Source: WM-3-3 sp041660045 (GTDB taxonomy: Bacteria; Pseudomonadota; Gammaproteobacteria; Methylococcales; Methylomonadaceae). Taken from it: DNA of 64,000 nt. Where the stretch lies: assembly GCA_041660045.1 (NCBI GenBank), contig JBAZXA010000012.1:50367-114366 (forward strand), given 5' to 3'. The position numbers and the translations under genes are program-made. Of the stretch, positions 1 to 9,093 are shown piece after piece. The notes under the pieces are model-generated. The model was not told where the DNA came from and did no database searches. It saw nothing but the letters and a program-made list of their open reading frames with translations. The stretch's first letter is position 1, and the number at the start of each line of letters is the position of its first letter.

Positions 1-2513
1 CTAGCGATTAAGCTCACCACATCGTCGTGGTAAGCAAACGGCACCTTATGGCTGTCTTCAATACGCTGTTTGATGCGGTTTAATTGCAGCCTGATGATCG
101 CGCCTATCATGTCATCATTCAGCGGGTAGTAAGGGATCACCACCAACCTACCTAGCAACGCCGGTGGGAATTCTTTCAGCAACGGTTCCCGTAACGCTTT
201 GGCAATGCTTTCTGGCTCCGGCATTAAATCAGGGTCGGCACAGAGGCTACTGATCAAATTGGTACCGGCGTTAGTGGTCAACAAAATCAAGGTGTTTTTA
301 AAGTCTATCATGCGACCTTCACCATCTTCCATCCAGCCCTTATCAAACACTTGGAAGAAAATTTCGTGCACGTCAGGATGGGCTTTTTCCACTTCATCCA
401 GTAACACCACACTATAAGGCCTGCGCCGCACGGCTTCGGTCAAGACGCCACCTTCACCATAGCCAACATAACCAGGCGGCGCACCTTTTAAAGACGAAAC
501 GGTATGGGCTTCTTGATACTCGCTCATGTTAATGGTGATGACATTTTGCTCGCCGCCATACAAGGTTTCGGCCAAGGCCAATGCGGTTTCAGTTTTACCT
601 ACGCCGGATGTGCCTGCTAACATGAAGACACCTACTGGCTTATTCGGGTTATCCAGACCCGCCCGCGAAGTTTGTATGCGTTTGGCGATCATCTCCAAGG
701 CATGGCGTTGACCGATTATGCGTTTTTCCAATAGCTCAGGTAATTTGAGCACGGTTTCGAGTTCATTTTTCACCATGCGGCCAACTGGAATGCCCGTCCA
801 ATCTTGCACCACCGCGCCCACAGCCACTTCATCAACAGTGGGCAAAATCAGCGGGGCATCACCTTGCAGCGCTTGCAATTGTGCCTGTAAGGCTTTAAGT
901 TCAGCCAAATCAGTTGTACTGCCGTCAATATTGACGGCAACCTGCCCGGCTTGGTCAATGTCCTCGCCCGCTGCCCGCAATTTGGCGCGTAACGCCAGGA
1001 TGTTTTGGACTAAGGCCTGTTCTGCATTCCAACGCTGCTCAAGTTCTGCGTAACGCTGTTTTTCCGCCGCCAGTTGCCCTGTTACAGCAAGTTGCCTAAG
1101 ATCAACATCAATGCCAACGGTTTTTTCACGGGCAATCATACACAACTCAGTTTCCAAGTCATGGATATGCTTTAAACTGTTATCCACCAGCGCGGGCACC
1201 GCGTGCTGGCTGATCGCCACGCGTGCGCAGGCAGTGTCTAGCAGGCTCACCGCCTTATCTGGCAATTGCCTTGCGGGAATGTAGCGATGCGAGAGCTTAA
1301 CGGCGGCGCTTAAAGCTTCATCTAAAATCATCACCTGATGATGTTTTTCCTGTACCGACACCATACCTCGCAACATGCGTATGGCTTTTTCCTCATTCGG
1401 TTCTTGTACTTGCACAACTTGAAAACGGCGGGTCAAGGCTGGATCTTTTTCAATATGCTTTTTATATTCTGCCCAGGTCGTAGCCGCCACAGTGCGCAAC
1501 CCACCTCGTGCCAGTGCCGGTTTCAGCAGATTGGCCGCATCACCGGTACCAGCCGCGCCGCCTGCACCCATTAAGGTGTGGGCTTCATCGATAAACAAAA
1601 TAACCGGTGCTGGTGCTGCCTGCACTTCTTCAATCACTTGCCGCAAGCGGTTTTCAAATTCACCTTTCATGCTAGCACCGGCTTGTAACAAACCGATATC
1701 TAAGCTGCGTAGACTGACATGACGCAATGCTGGCGGCACATCACCAGCGATTATTTTCATGGCAAAACCTTCCACCACGGCGGTTTTACCCACCCCCGCC
1801 TCACCAGTGAGTATCGGGTTGTTTTGTCGGCGCCGCATTAAAATATCGATGACTTGGCGAATTTCTTCGTCGCGGCCAACTATCGGGTCAATTTTACCGG
1901 CACGTGCTTGTTCGGTCAGGTCTACAGTAAATTGTTTTAGGGCTTCTTGTTTACCCATGACCGCAGGTGCAATACCGGCTGCCATGGCATTGGCCGAGGC
2001 ATTAACTTGAAATCCGTCAGTCGCTGCCAAGCCTTCTTCTGGTGAGCCTGCCACCAAACTGGCTAAGTGTTCTGCCAAAGTTTCCGCTTTTAGTTTGCCA
2101 AACTCTGCCGATATGGCTATCAGCTCATGCTGCAAATGCCGGGTTTTCAACCAACCGACCAGTAAATGGCCGCTACGGATTTGGCTTTCACCAAACATCA
2201 ATGTGCCATAAACCCAGCCCCGTTCAACACTGTCTTCTATCAGTTGGGAAAAGTCTGAAATAGTTGTGGCCCCCCGGGGCAAGCGTTCCAAATAATCGGT
2301 GACGCCTTGTGCAAGCAACGCGGAATCCAGCCCATAATGCTTGATTAAGCGGTGTAAGTCAGAATCGGGTAGCTGTAATAACTGGTTTAACCAATGCCCC
2401 AACTCGACATAAGGGTTACCCCGCAACTTGCAAAAAACGGTAGCGCTTTCAACCGCTTTATAACAAATGGGGTTGAGCTTTCCGAACAATTTGACTCGGC
2501 TAATATCTGCCAT
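1..2513 (-). CDS. tssH: T6SS ATPase TssH (ClpV), 3' end cut by window edge
   Basis: AAA+ disaggregase that dismantles the contracted TssB/TssC sheath so its subunits are reused. Translation of the minus strand gives an open frame from ATG at 2513 to the left edge, about 837 residues. In order: a Clp N-domain, a first ATPase module with Walker A GEAGVGKT and Walker B LFIDEAHT, a coiled middle domain, and a second ATPase module with Walker A GTSGVGKT and Walker B VLLDEVEK. The N-domain is divergent and the frame has no interruption, which fits the T6SS ClpV class rather than housekeeping ClpB. It follows tssG in the same direction with a 33-base gap. The C-terminus is missing only because the window ends. 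Family call is near certain. Confidence 0.95.
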   Translation of the reverse strand, partial: MADISRVKLFGKLNPICYKAVESATVFCKLRGNPYVELGHWLNQLLQLPDSDLHRLIKHYGLDSALLAQGVTDYLERLPRGATTISDFSQLIEDSVERGWVYGTLMFGESQIRSGHLLVGWLKTRHLQHELIAISAEFGKLKAETLAEHLASLVAGSPEEGLAATDGFQVNASANAMAAGIAPAVMGKQEALKQFTVDLTEQARAGKIDPIVGRDEEIRQVIDILMRRRQNNPILTGEAGVGKTAVVEGFAMKIIAGDVPPALRHVSLRSLDIGLLQAGASMKGEFENRLRQVIEEVQAAPAPVILFIDEAHTLMGAGGAAGTGDAANLLKPALARGGLRTVAATTWAEYKKHIEKDPALTRRFQVVQVQEPNEEKAIRMLRGMVSVQEKHHQVMILDEALSAAVKLSHRYIPARQLPDKAVSLLDTACARVAISQHAVPALVDNSLKHIHDLETELCMIAREKTVGIDVDLRQLAVTGQLAAEKQRYAELEQRWNAEQALVQNILALRAKLRAAGEDIDQAGQVAVNIDGSTTDLAELKALQAQLQALQGDAPLILPTVDEVAVGAVVQDWTGIPVGRMVKNELETVLKLPELLEKRIIGQRHALEMIAKRIQTSRAGLDNPNKPVGVFMLAGTSGVGKTETALALAETLYGGEQNVITINMSEYQEAHTVSSLKGAPPGYVGYGEGGVLTEAVRRRPYSVVLLDEVEKAHPDVHEIFFQVFDKGWMEDGEGRMIDFKNTLILLTTNAGTNLISSLCADPDLMPEPESIAKALREPLLKEFPPALLGRLVVIPYYPLNDDMIGAIIRLQLNRIKQRIEDSHKVPFAYHDDVVSLIA

Positions 2514-2546
2514 AGTTATTATTAAAGTTAATGGTTATTAAAAAAC

Positions 2547-3620
2547 TTAAGCACGATGCCATTGGATATACGGATTTAAACGTAAATCATCGGCATCCTT
2601 AGTTGTTTGCCGTGGCCCTAGCCAAGTACTCCAACCCAATTGGGCATCACCTTGCATACTACTGTGCGGATTACAATCCGGTACGCCCAAAGCCAATTCG
2701 GCAGGCACTTCCAGGTTTTGTAGGCGCAGCTGGGCATCCCACACCATTTCATCGCCGATATAATTACGTACGATCGCCACCAACTGGGCTAAGGCCTTAC
2801 TACCAGGCAGTAATGATACATATTGCGCCCGTGTCATCGCCCCTAAAACGATGCGGAATTTGTGTTGGCAGCCCCAAACTTGCGCACCCAACAAGGCCGA
2901 TTGCCCCAAGCAGGCAAACTCAGCACCTAACCCAATAGTGGTCTGTTCCGCAGGCTCTATTGCCATCCATTCACCAATAAACTCCTCAATGTTTACCGGC
3001 ATCAGCAACAAATCGCTTAAGATGGCGCGTAAACCCTCCGGTGATTTGGTTTGGCCTGCAAAATGGCCAGCATAAAACAATTTGGCATGGTCGTTAAGCG
3101 CATCCCCCGCCATAAACGCAGTACCGCCTATGCCTAGCAAAGCCCCGGTGTAAAACTTAAAGCGCTCCGTTTCTGGCCGGTCATAATGGACAACAGGCCG
3201 GGCATTGGCCCAGGCACGGTAAAACAAGCTGATCATGCGGTGGTGGAAAATATCGACAAAACGCGCAAAGGTAGGGTCTTGGTGATGTCGTAGCCGTTCC
3301 CTGGCGTATTCTGTCAGGTGTAAAGGCAAGGCTCCGTGGGGGCCAAACAAGCCCATAAAATTAACCGCTAACTGTTCGCGGCCATCGCCTGCGTTTTCCA
3401 CAAACGCCGCCAAACTTGCAGCCTGAAAACCCAGCTCCGGAGGCTGGCTAAAACGAATGGCCTCATCACTCGCCTTAGCACTGGTTGCCAACCTGGGCTT
3501 ATCGCTAGACCAGCTCTCAATTAGCCGTACCGCGGCAAAAAAATCAAAGCTATCTGCCGATTTAGCCAGCAGCGCCTTAAGTGCTATATCGTGTGGCGAC
3601 ATCCCATCCTCACTGGCCAT
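2547..3620 (-). CDS. tssG: T6SS baseplate protein TssG (ImpH/VasB)
   Basis: Baseplate wedge component that works with TssE, TssF and TssK to dock the sheath and tube on the membrane complex in the cytoplasm. The 357-residue length and the family hallmark near the N-terminus (FFAAVRLIE, then RFSQPPELGFQ) and the segment GLFGPHGALPLHLTEY are typical of ImpH/VasB. The start ATG lies inside the 3' end of tssF, a 37-base overlap that suggests translational coupling. No missing segment is apparent. Confidence 0.93.
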   Translation of the reverse strand: MASEDGMSPHDIALKALLAKSADSFDFFAAVRLIESWSSDKPRLATSAKASDEAIRFSQPPELGFQAASLAAFVENAGDGREQLAVNFMGLFGPHGALPLHLTEYARERLRHHQDPTFARFVDIFHHRMISLFYRAWANARPVVHYDRPETERFKFYTGALLGIGGTAFMAGDALNDHAKLFYAGHFAGQTKSPEGLRAILSDLLLMPVNIEEFIGEWMAIEPAEQTTIGLGAEFACLGQSALLGAQVWGCQHKFRIVLGAMTRAQYVSLLPGSKALAQLVAIVRNYIGDEMVWDAQLRLQNLEVPAELALGVPDCNPHSSMQGDAQLGWSTWLGPRQTTKDADDLRLNPYIQWHRA

Positions 3621-5470
3621 TTAGCCACGACACCCCGGTCTGTGGTTTTAATATGGGTCTCCACAAACGAGTTAATAGAGACATAGCGGGCAAAAAACTG
3701 TTCCAATACCGTCCCCATTAAAAAATAGCCGCCGCCTTCAAAAGCGGCTTCATCCAGCAGCACGCTGATTTCTAAGCCCCTGCCAAAAACCATGGGGCCT
3801 TTGGCATCAATACGCCGGACAATATTTTTAGCACTGATAGACACCACACCGTCAATTTGCTTTTTTATCGCCGGTTCCCGTTGCTCAGCATACAAACTTA
3901 ATAGCTCACGTAAGGCAGCTGCACCCTCATTAGCCTGGCTGTCCAATAATGACAAATAATTGAGTGACAAATGATTGATCAATTTCCAAACCGTTTCGCC
4001 TTCATAAGCTGCGGGTAAAGGTCGGGTAGGGCCTGCAACACAACGTATGGCTTTAACGGGCGCACTTATTTGCAAGCTAAAATCAGTGTTGCCGATGCCA
4101 ACCGGCATGGTCAATGGCAAATCCCGGTTAGTACACCAGGTCTCCACACCCAATTGCACCAAATCTTTGGCAAATGGCGCTTGTGCCGCATCGACCAAGG
4201 CGATGAAAATTTCACTGCCGATATAACTGGAACGTACACCTTCCCGACGTTGCTTGCTAGAAAGCATGCGTTTATGCCGTCTTAAGGTATAAAAAGCTAG
4301 TTCTTGGCCATTTTGGTAAGCGTTTTTTGAGCCATAAAACGGTAAAAAGCGTTGTTCGTAACTTTGCCCTTCGGGGTAACCCATTACGTTATTGAGGCTA
4401 TAGACTTCAAAGTCGCAAGGCCTACTGCGGTCAACTACTAAATGATATTCTGCCTGACGATGGTCTATCCTGATCCGGTCAGCCCGTTTGGGAAATAAAT
4501 TGATCGCCGGCGAGCAAAACAATGCCATATTAGACTTATCCAAACTGTCTGTGAGTTGGGCATCAGCGCGATTTAACAAAATAAAAAGTTCTAGCTCGGT
4601 GCTGTCACAGTCCGCTGTCAACGCTTTTAAATTGTTTAACTCCACAAACAGATAACGTTCCGGAAAGGCAAAGTATTCTTGCAAAATGCGGTAGCCATCA
4701 AAAGAACGCAAGTCATGCTGTAATAAGGCTTCTTCGTAATCAAAGCCCATGGCCCTAAACATTTTACCGGCACCAAATTGTATAATGCTGTGCCCGTCCT
4801 TATTAAACTTAACCGCCAAAGCCGTGGCATTGGCTAAAATTTGTTCGTACAATCGATATGGCGTACCACCTGTGCCTCGTAAAAACACGGGTAATTTATC
4901 TAGGGCTATGGCCTTAAAACCGACTCCGGCAGTACTGCGTAACACCACACGTAAAGCAGCGCTAGTCTTTGCCAAATATTGGTTTGAAGTAATGCCGGCA
5001 TTGGCGACAGCCACCCTTGTCGGCAAATAGTCCAGCCGTGTAATTTCGATAGGTAATAACTGAAGGTTTTGGCCAGTGCGGTATTCACACGGAGTTTGTT
5101 CAGTTTTGGCTACTTGGCTGCGTAAACTGCTACCTTTGGGTATAACTATACCTTTGGCCAAGTTCTCATCAGTCAAATCAGGTTTAAACTCAACAACCGT
5201 CATAGATGGCGTATTTGCTAAACAATGCGGGTAAACAATTTGTAACAATTGTTGGGTAAAGTTAGGAAACTCCGCATCCACTTTCAATTGCACCCGCGCG
5301 GCCATAAAGGCAAAGCCTTCAAACAAGCGTTCCACGTAGGGGTCTGAGCACTCAAACGTATCCAAACCTAAGCGGCTGGCGATTTTAGGAAATTCAGCAG
5401 CAAATTCAGCGCCGATTTCGCGGACATGTTGCAGTTCCCGGTTGTAGTATTTAAGCAGTTTTGGGTCCAT
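3584..5470 (-). CDS. tssF: T6SS baseplate protein TssF (ImpG/VasA)
   Basis: Largest baseplate wedge protein. The 628 residues begin with the characteristic LLKYYNRELQHVREIGAEFAAEFPKIA-type N-terminus, followed by DPYVERLFEGFAFMAARVQ, both diagnostic of ImpG/VasA; the length is normal. TssF and TssG form a heterotrimer (two TssF, one TssG) in characterised systems. It sits three bases after tssE and overlaps tssG, so tssE-F-G are expected to be translated together. Nothing unusual was seen in the sequence. Confidence 0.95.
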   Translation of the reverse strand: MDPKLLKYYNRELQHVREIGAEFAAEFPKIASRLGLDTFECSDPYVERLFEGFAFMAARVQLKVDAEFPNFTQQLLQIVYPHCLANTPSMTVVEFKPDLTDENLAKGIVIPKGSSLRSQVAKTEQTPCEYRTGQNLQLLPIEITRLDYLPTRVAVANAGITSNQYLAKTSAALRVVLRSTAGVGFKAIALDKLPVFLRGTGGTPYRLYEQILANATALAVKFNKDGHSIIQFGAGKMFRAMGFDYEEALLQHDLRSFDGYRILQEYFAFPERYLFVELNNLKALTADCDSTELELFILLNRADAQLTDSLDKSNMALFCSPAINLFPKRADRIRIDHRQAEYHLVVDRSRPCDFEVYSLNNVMGYPEGQSYEQRFLPFYGSKNAYQNGQELAFYTLRRHKRMLSSKQRREGVRSSYIGSEIFIALVDAAQAPFAKDLVQLGVETWCTNRDLPLTMPVGIGNTDFSLQISAPVKAIRCVAGPTRPLPAAYEGETVWKLINHLSLNYLSLLDSQANEGAAALRELLSLYAEQREPAIKKQIDGVVSISAKNIVRRIDAKGPMVFGRGLEISVLLDEAAFEGGGYFLMGTVLEQFFARYVSINSFVETHIKTTDRGVVAKWPVRMGCRHTI

Positions 5471-5473
5471 GGG

Positions 5474-5977
5474 TTAAGCGTCCAAATCTTTTACTGTAAT
5501 TGCGCCAGTTTCCAAATCAATATCACTGCGTATATATAAGTGTATGGGCAGTGGCTGTGCCCATAAATCGCCTTCTATTTTAAAAGAGAGGGCTTTTTGG
5601 TTCATTTGCCCTTCAGCAAGAACTAACACGACCTTTAAGCTATTGGCAAATATCCTAGGTTCAAAATCGCTGATCGCTAGTTTTAGTTTTTTCTCTATTT
5701 TTGGGATTTCAGCACTGCTTAAGTGAGTGCCAGCCAATGCCTGTACACCATAATTAAGCACTGAGCGGGCTGCATAAGGTACATTGGATAAATCTTCCAA
5801 GGCTTCTAAGGCGGTAGTATTCAACAGCCAGCTTAAATCACGCAGCACACTTTGCTTTAACTGTTTGGAAGATAATACCCGTTGTTCCCGGCTTTCCTGC
5901 CTTTGCTCCGGCGCATTATCGGTTAAACGGTCTAGCAAAGAGGGCTGTAGCCGTTCGGTATGCAACAGCTCAGCCAT
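5474..5977 (-). CDS. tssE: T6SS baseplate protein TssE (gp25-like)
   Basis: A 167-residue gp25/lysozyme-like fold protein homologous to the phage T4 baseplate component. It initiates or anchors the sheath and has no real lysozyme activity in T6SS. The N-terminal LQPSLLDRLTDNAP, the central LRDLSWLLNTT and the NYGVQAL segment match the family. The start ATG shares a base with the upstream stop codon (TAATG arrangement), so translation is probably coupled to the short TagJ-like gene. It is followed three bases later by tssF. Confidence 0.93.
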   Translation of the reverse strand: MAELLHTERLQPSLLDRLTDNAPEQRQESREQRVLSSKQLKQSVLRDLSWLLNTTALEALEDLSNVPYAARSVLNYGVQALAGTHLSSAEIPKIEKKLKLAISDFEPRIFANSLKVVLVLAEGQMNQKALSFKIEGDLWAQPLPIHLYIRSDIDLETGAITVKDLDA

Positions 5978-6330
5978 TAGCTAGCCTCCATGCGAAGCAC
6001 TCCGGCTTGCCCTGGCTTAGCCTGCTTATCCAAGCTTAAGGCCTGGATTAACAAAGCTAGCCAGGCTGGTAGCCCGCCTAAACTCAGCGGGCTTTGCTCG
6101 CCAGCGAAAACTTGCTCATCGGTTTGCACCCTCAGCAAGCTAGCTGTATCCAATTCCAGGATGGCCGTTAATTGATTTAATGCCTTAAGCCAATTTCCCA
6201 GGATACAATGCAATTGAAACATGGCTATGCGTAATTTGGCACCAGTAGGCTGTTGCCAAATTAGCTGTTGGCTTTGTTGCATTGTGGCATGCATGTCCCC
6301 ATCGGCAATAAGCTGAGATAACACTTGCAT
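5977..6330 (-). CDS. short TagJ/ImpE-like T6SS accessory protein
   Basis: Resembles the N-terminal half of TagJ/ImpE (HsiE), an accessory protein that in some T6SSs binds the ClpV ATPase and the sheath subunit TssB. Seen here: a dosage pattern typical of the family, AKLRIAMFQLHCILGNWLKALNQL near the start, then EQVFAGE and PAWLALLIQAL. The protein ends after 117 residues, whereas ImpE proteins are usually about 260-280, so the C-terminal half is absent. I place the start at 6330 because AGGAG stands five bases upstream of that ATG; a longer reading from 6363 has no such site. The frame is clean and coupled to tssE, so it is probably expressed despite being short. Confidence 0.7.
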   Translation of the reverse strand: MQVLSQLIADGDMHATMQQSQQLIWQQPTGAKLRIAMFQLHCILGNWLKALNQLTAILELDTASLLRVQTDEQVFAGEQSPLSLGGLPAWLALLIQALSLDKQAKPGQAGVLRMEAS

Positions 6331-6431
6331 AACTCCTGTTCCCTTGGTAATTAAGATCAGCACAAAAGCCGTTTTTAACTTAGTGCCTTTATCCTAAGCT
6401 GACGGCTTATTGGTCGCCGTCCAACCCGTGT

Positions 6432-6917
6432 TTAAGCGGCTGCTTTATTTTGTTTTAAATCCCAGCCTTTTAATTCACCTTGCACCGGTGCACTACCCTC
6501 ACCAAAAGTACTGTACTTCATTTTAAATGTATTAAAGTTAATTGTGATCGATTCTGATGGCCGGTCCCCACTACTGCCCACAGTAAAACCACTGACGATG
6601 GCCTCACCTAATTCAATTTCCAGATACACTTGGTTATCGACATCGGCACCGCCGGTTTGGATCCAATGCAAGGTCGCCTTGCCTAAGCTTTTGCCACAGA
6701 TGGCTTGCATCATTAAGTCTACCGAGGCAACATCCATACTTTTAGTCAAAACAATTTCAGAAAAAGAGGGGTTACTGGTATCCCGGTCTTTACCTACGCC
6801 ACTGGTGCTGATACTCCGGCCTACACCAAATTGAAAAGTGGCAATAGTAATCCATTTATCATGGCCTGTAACTGTGCTGTCACCATTAATAGTGGTATCA
6901 AATTTCAATAAAATCAT
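6432..6917 (-). CDS. tssD: T6SS tube protein Hcp (TssD)
   Basis: Forms hexameric rings that stack into the inner tube ejected by sheath contraction. The 161-residue protein has the Hcp core: N-terminal ILLKFDTTINGDST, the VGRSIS and SFSEIVLTKSMD segments and a C-terminal half with INFNTFKMKYS. Length and pattern place it in the Hcp1 family, without a fused effector domain. A gap of 121 bases containing a hairpin separates it from tssC upstream, and 101 bases separate it from the tagJ-like gene, so hcp may have its own transcript level, as is common for this highly used protein. Confidence 0.95.
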   Translation of the reverse strand: MILLKFDTTINGDSTVTGHDKWITIATFQFGVGRSISTSGVGKDRDTSNPSFSEIVLTKSMDVASVDLMMQAICGKSLGKATLHWIQTGGADVDNQVYLEIELGEAIVSGFTVGSSGDRPSESITINFNTFKMKYSTFGEGSAPVQGELKGWDLKQNKAAA

Positions 6918-6978
6918 CTTGTGCTTCCTCGATTACTCATTTAAAAAATAACAGGTTTTAACACCTGCAGGTTTAGTC

Positions 6979-6995
6979 GCCCGGCATTACCGGGC
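6979..6995 (-). other. GC-rich hairpin between tssC and hcp
   Basis: GCCCGG and CCGGGC arms of six bases flank a five-base loop. There is no T-run after it on the minus strand, so it is not a classical intrinsic terminator. It could be a processing or attenuation element that sets hcp expression apart from tssABC. Function is inference. Confidence 0.35.
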
Positions 6996-7038
6996 TATAC
7001 AATTTGGCCTATTCATTACTCAGGCTGGCCTAGCCTGC

Positions 7039-8526
7039 TTAACCCTTTTGCGACGGTAGTTTTGATGTCAGTCTCAAAGAGACGGTCAGCCCTTCCAATT
7101 GGTAATGCGGTCTTAGAAAAAATTTCGATTGGTAATAACCAGGGTTACCTTCCACTTCTTCAACCACCACCTCAGCACCAGCCAATGGCCGCTTAGCTTT
7201 ATCAGCTTCCGATGACACCGCAGGATTAGTTAACACATAGCGGCTGATCCAACTGTTAAGCCAACTTTCCATATCCGCGCGTTCCTTAAAAGAACCTACT
7301 TTGTCACGCACAATACATTTCAAATAATGCGCAAACCGGCAAGTTGCGAACAAATAGGGCAAGCGTGCAGCCAGATTGGCGTTAGCCGTGGCATCCGGAT
7401 CTTCATATTCAGCTGGTTTTTGTAACGATTGGGCACCAATAAAGGCCGCAAAATCGGTATTTTTCTTATGTAATAGCGGCATAAAGCCATTTTTTGCCAA
7501 TTCTGACTCCCGACGGTCGGTAATGGCTATTTCTGTGGGGCATTTCATATCCACGCCGCCATCGTCAGTCGGGAAAGCATGTACCGGCAAACCTTCCACC
7601 GCACCGCCTGACTCCACACCTCTGATACGTGAGCACCAGCCATAGTGTTTGAACGAACGGTTGATATTTACGGCCATGGCATAAGCCGCATTCGACCAGG
7701 TATATTTTTGGCTATTGGCACCGGAGGTATCTTCTTCAAAATCAAACTCCGCCACGGGATCGGTTTTGGCACCATACGGCAAACGGCTTAAAAAACGCGG
7801 CATGGCCAAGCCGATATAGCGTGAATCCTCGGCTTCGCGCAATGAACGCCACGCGGCGTATTCAGGGGTTTGAAAGATTTTTGTCAAATCCCTGGGATTA
7901 GCCAGTTCAGCCCAACTGTCCATTTGCATCACCGAAGGCGCAACCCCAGCAATAAAAGGGGTATGTGATGCTGCGCTAACTTTGGCCATTTCGCCCAATA
8001 ACTCGACATCTGGCGGGGTATGGTCAAAATAATAATCTCCAACTAGGCAGCCAAAGGGTTCGCCACCAAAAGTACCATATTCTTCTTCGTACAATTTCTT
8101 AAAAATAGGGCTTTGGTCCCAAGCTGTCCCCTTAAAGCGTTTTAAGGTTTTGCCTAATTCGTTTTTACTAATATTCAACACCCGAATTTTGAGCATTTCA
8201 TCGGTTTCGGTGTTATTTACCAAATAATGCAAGCCACGCCATGCCCCTTCCAACTGCTGAAAATCAGGGTTATGTAGCACATGGTTAAGCTGCTCAGTAA
8301 TTTTTTGGTCTAAACCTGCAATAATCGCCTGAATACTTTTAATGGCATCGTCTGACACCACTGACACATCTTGTAAAGCCAACTGCGCTAACGTGCTGAC
8401 CGCCGTGTTAACTTGGCTGGCCGCTTCTGATCCGGGTTTAAACTCTTTAGATAACAAAGCTGAAAAGTCATCCAACTCAACACTTTGGGCGCTATCCTGA
8501 AGATTTTGCTTGTCTAATTCAGCCAT
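7039..8526 (-). CDS. tssC: T6SS sheath large subunit TssC (VipB)
   Basis: Large subunit of the contractile sheath that forms around the Hcp tube. The 495 residues show the VipB family signatures LEGAWRGLHYLVNNTETD near residue 95, the FGCLVGDYYFDH segment, and GWCSRIRGVESGG in the C-terminal half; the C-terminus ends in the expected YYQSKFFLRPHYQLEGL beta-strand region. Size is normal. It starts three bases after tssB, and the two products assemble as a heterodimer. Confidence 0.97.
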   Translation of the reverse strand: MAELDKQNLQDSAQSVELDDFSALLSKEFKPGSEAASQVNTAVSTLAQLALQDVSVVSDDAIKSIQAIIAGLDQKITEQLNHVLHNPDFQQLEGAWRGLHYLVNNTETDEMLKIRVLNISKNELGKTLKRFKGTAWDQSPIFKKLYEEEYGTFGGEPFGCLVGDYYFDHTPPDVELLGEMAKVSAASHTPFIAGVAPSVMQMDSWAELANPRDLTKIFQTPEYAAWRSLREAEDSRYIGLAMPRFLSRLPYGAKTDPVAEFDFEEDTSGANSQKYTWSNAAYAMAVNINRSFKHYGWCSRIRGVESGGAVEGLPVHAFPTDDGGVDMKCPTEIAITDRRESELAKNGFMPLLHKKNTDFAAFIGAQSLQKPAEYEDPDATANANLAARLPYLFATCRFAHYLKCIVRDKVGSFKERADMESWLNSWISRYVLTNPAVSSEADKAKRPLAGAEVVVEEVEGNPGYYQSKFFLRPHYQLEGLTVSLRLTSKLPSQKG

Positions 8527-8529
8527 GGC

Positions 8530-9054
8530 TTACTCTCCCTGATCTTCAGTGTTGCCGGTGTCTGCCGGTTTGGCTTGGGCGACCAATGCCTGCAACAAAG
8601 CTGGGTCATTGATTAATTTGGCGATCAATTCCTCGGCACCGGTTTTACCGTCCATATAAGTCACCAAATTGGCAAGTTGGGTGCGTGCTTCCACTAATTT
8701 GTCGAGGCCAGCAACATTTTTGGCGACAGCGCCGGGTGAAAAATCATCCATGCTTGCAAACGTAATATCGACGCTCAAATTGCCTGCACCCGTTATGGTA
8801 TTGGCCACTTGAAAAGCCACCCGGGGTTTCATGGACTTTAAACGTTCATTAAAATTGTCCACATCGATTTCCAGCAATTTACGTTCGGCTACTGGCGCCA
8901 AAGGCTCCGCTGGCTTACCCGACAAATCAGACAACACCCCCATGACAAAAGGCAATTGCACCTTTTTTTCTGAGCCGTAAATCTCAACGTCATACTCAAT
9001 TTGCACTCGCGGTGCCCGGTTACGTTGAATAAATTTTTGACTGCTCTCTGCCAT
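8530..9054 (-). CDS. tssB: T6SS sheath small subunit TssB (VipA)
   Basis: Small sheath subunit of 174 residues. Family marks are N-terminal APRVQIEYDVEIYG, the LPFVMGVLSDLSG segment and the VDNFNERLKSMKPRV motif. TssB carries a helix important for sheath stability and, in TagJ-containing systems, for contact with TagJ. It lies 39 bases after tssA and three bases before tssC in one transcription unit. Confidence 0.96.
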   Translation of the reverse strand: MAESSQKFIQRNRAPRVQIEYDVEIYGSEKKVQLPFVMGVLSDLSGKPAEPLAPVAERKLLEIDVDNFNERLKSMKPRVAFQVANTITGAGNLSVDITFASMDDFSPGAVAKNVAGLDKLVEARTQLANLVTYMDGKTGAEELIAKLINDPALLQALVAQAKPADTGNTEDQGE

Positions 9055-9093
9055 ACACTTCTCCTAATGAGTCATTAGTAATTTAAAATAGGT

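Noticed and set aside
6331..6363. Eleven-codon upstream extension of the TagJ-like gene
   Set aside because: AGGAG five bases before the inner ATG at 6330 decides for the shorter start.
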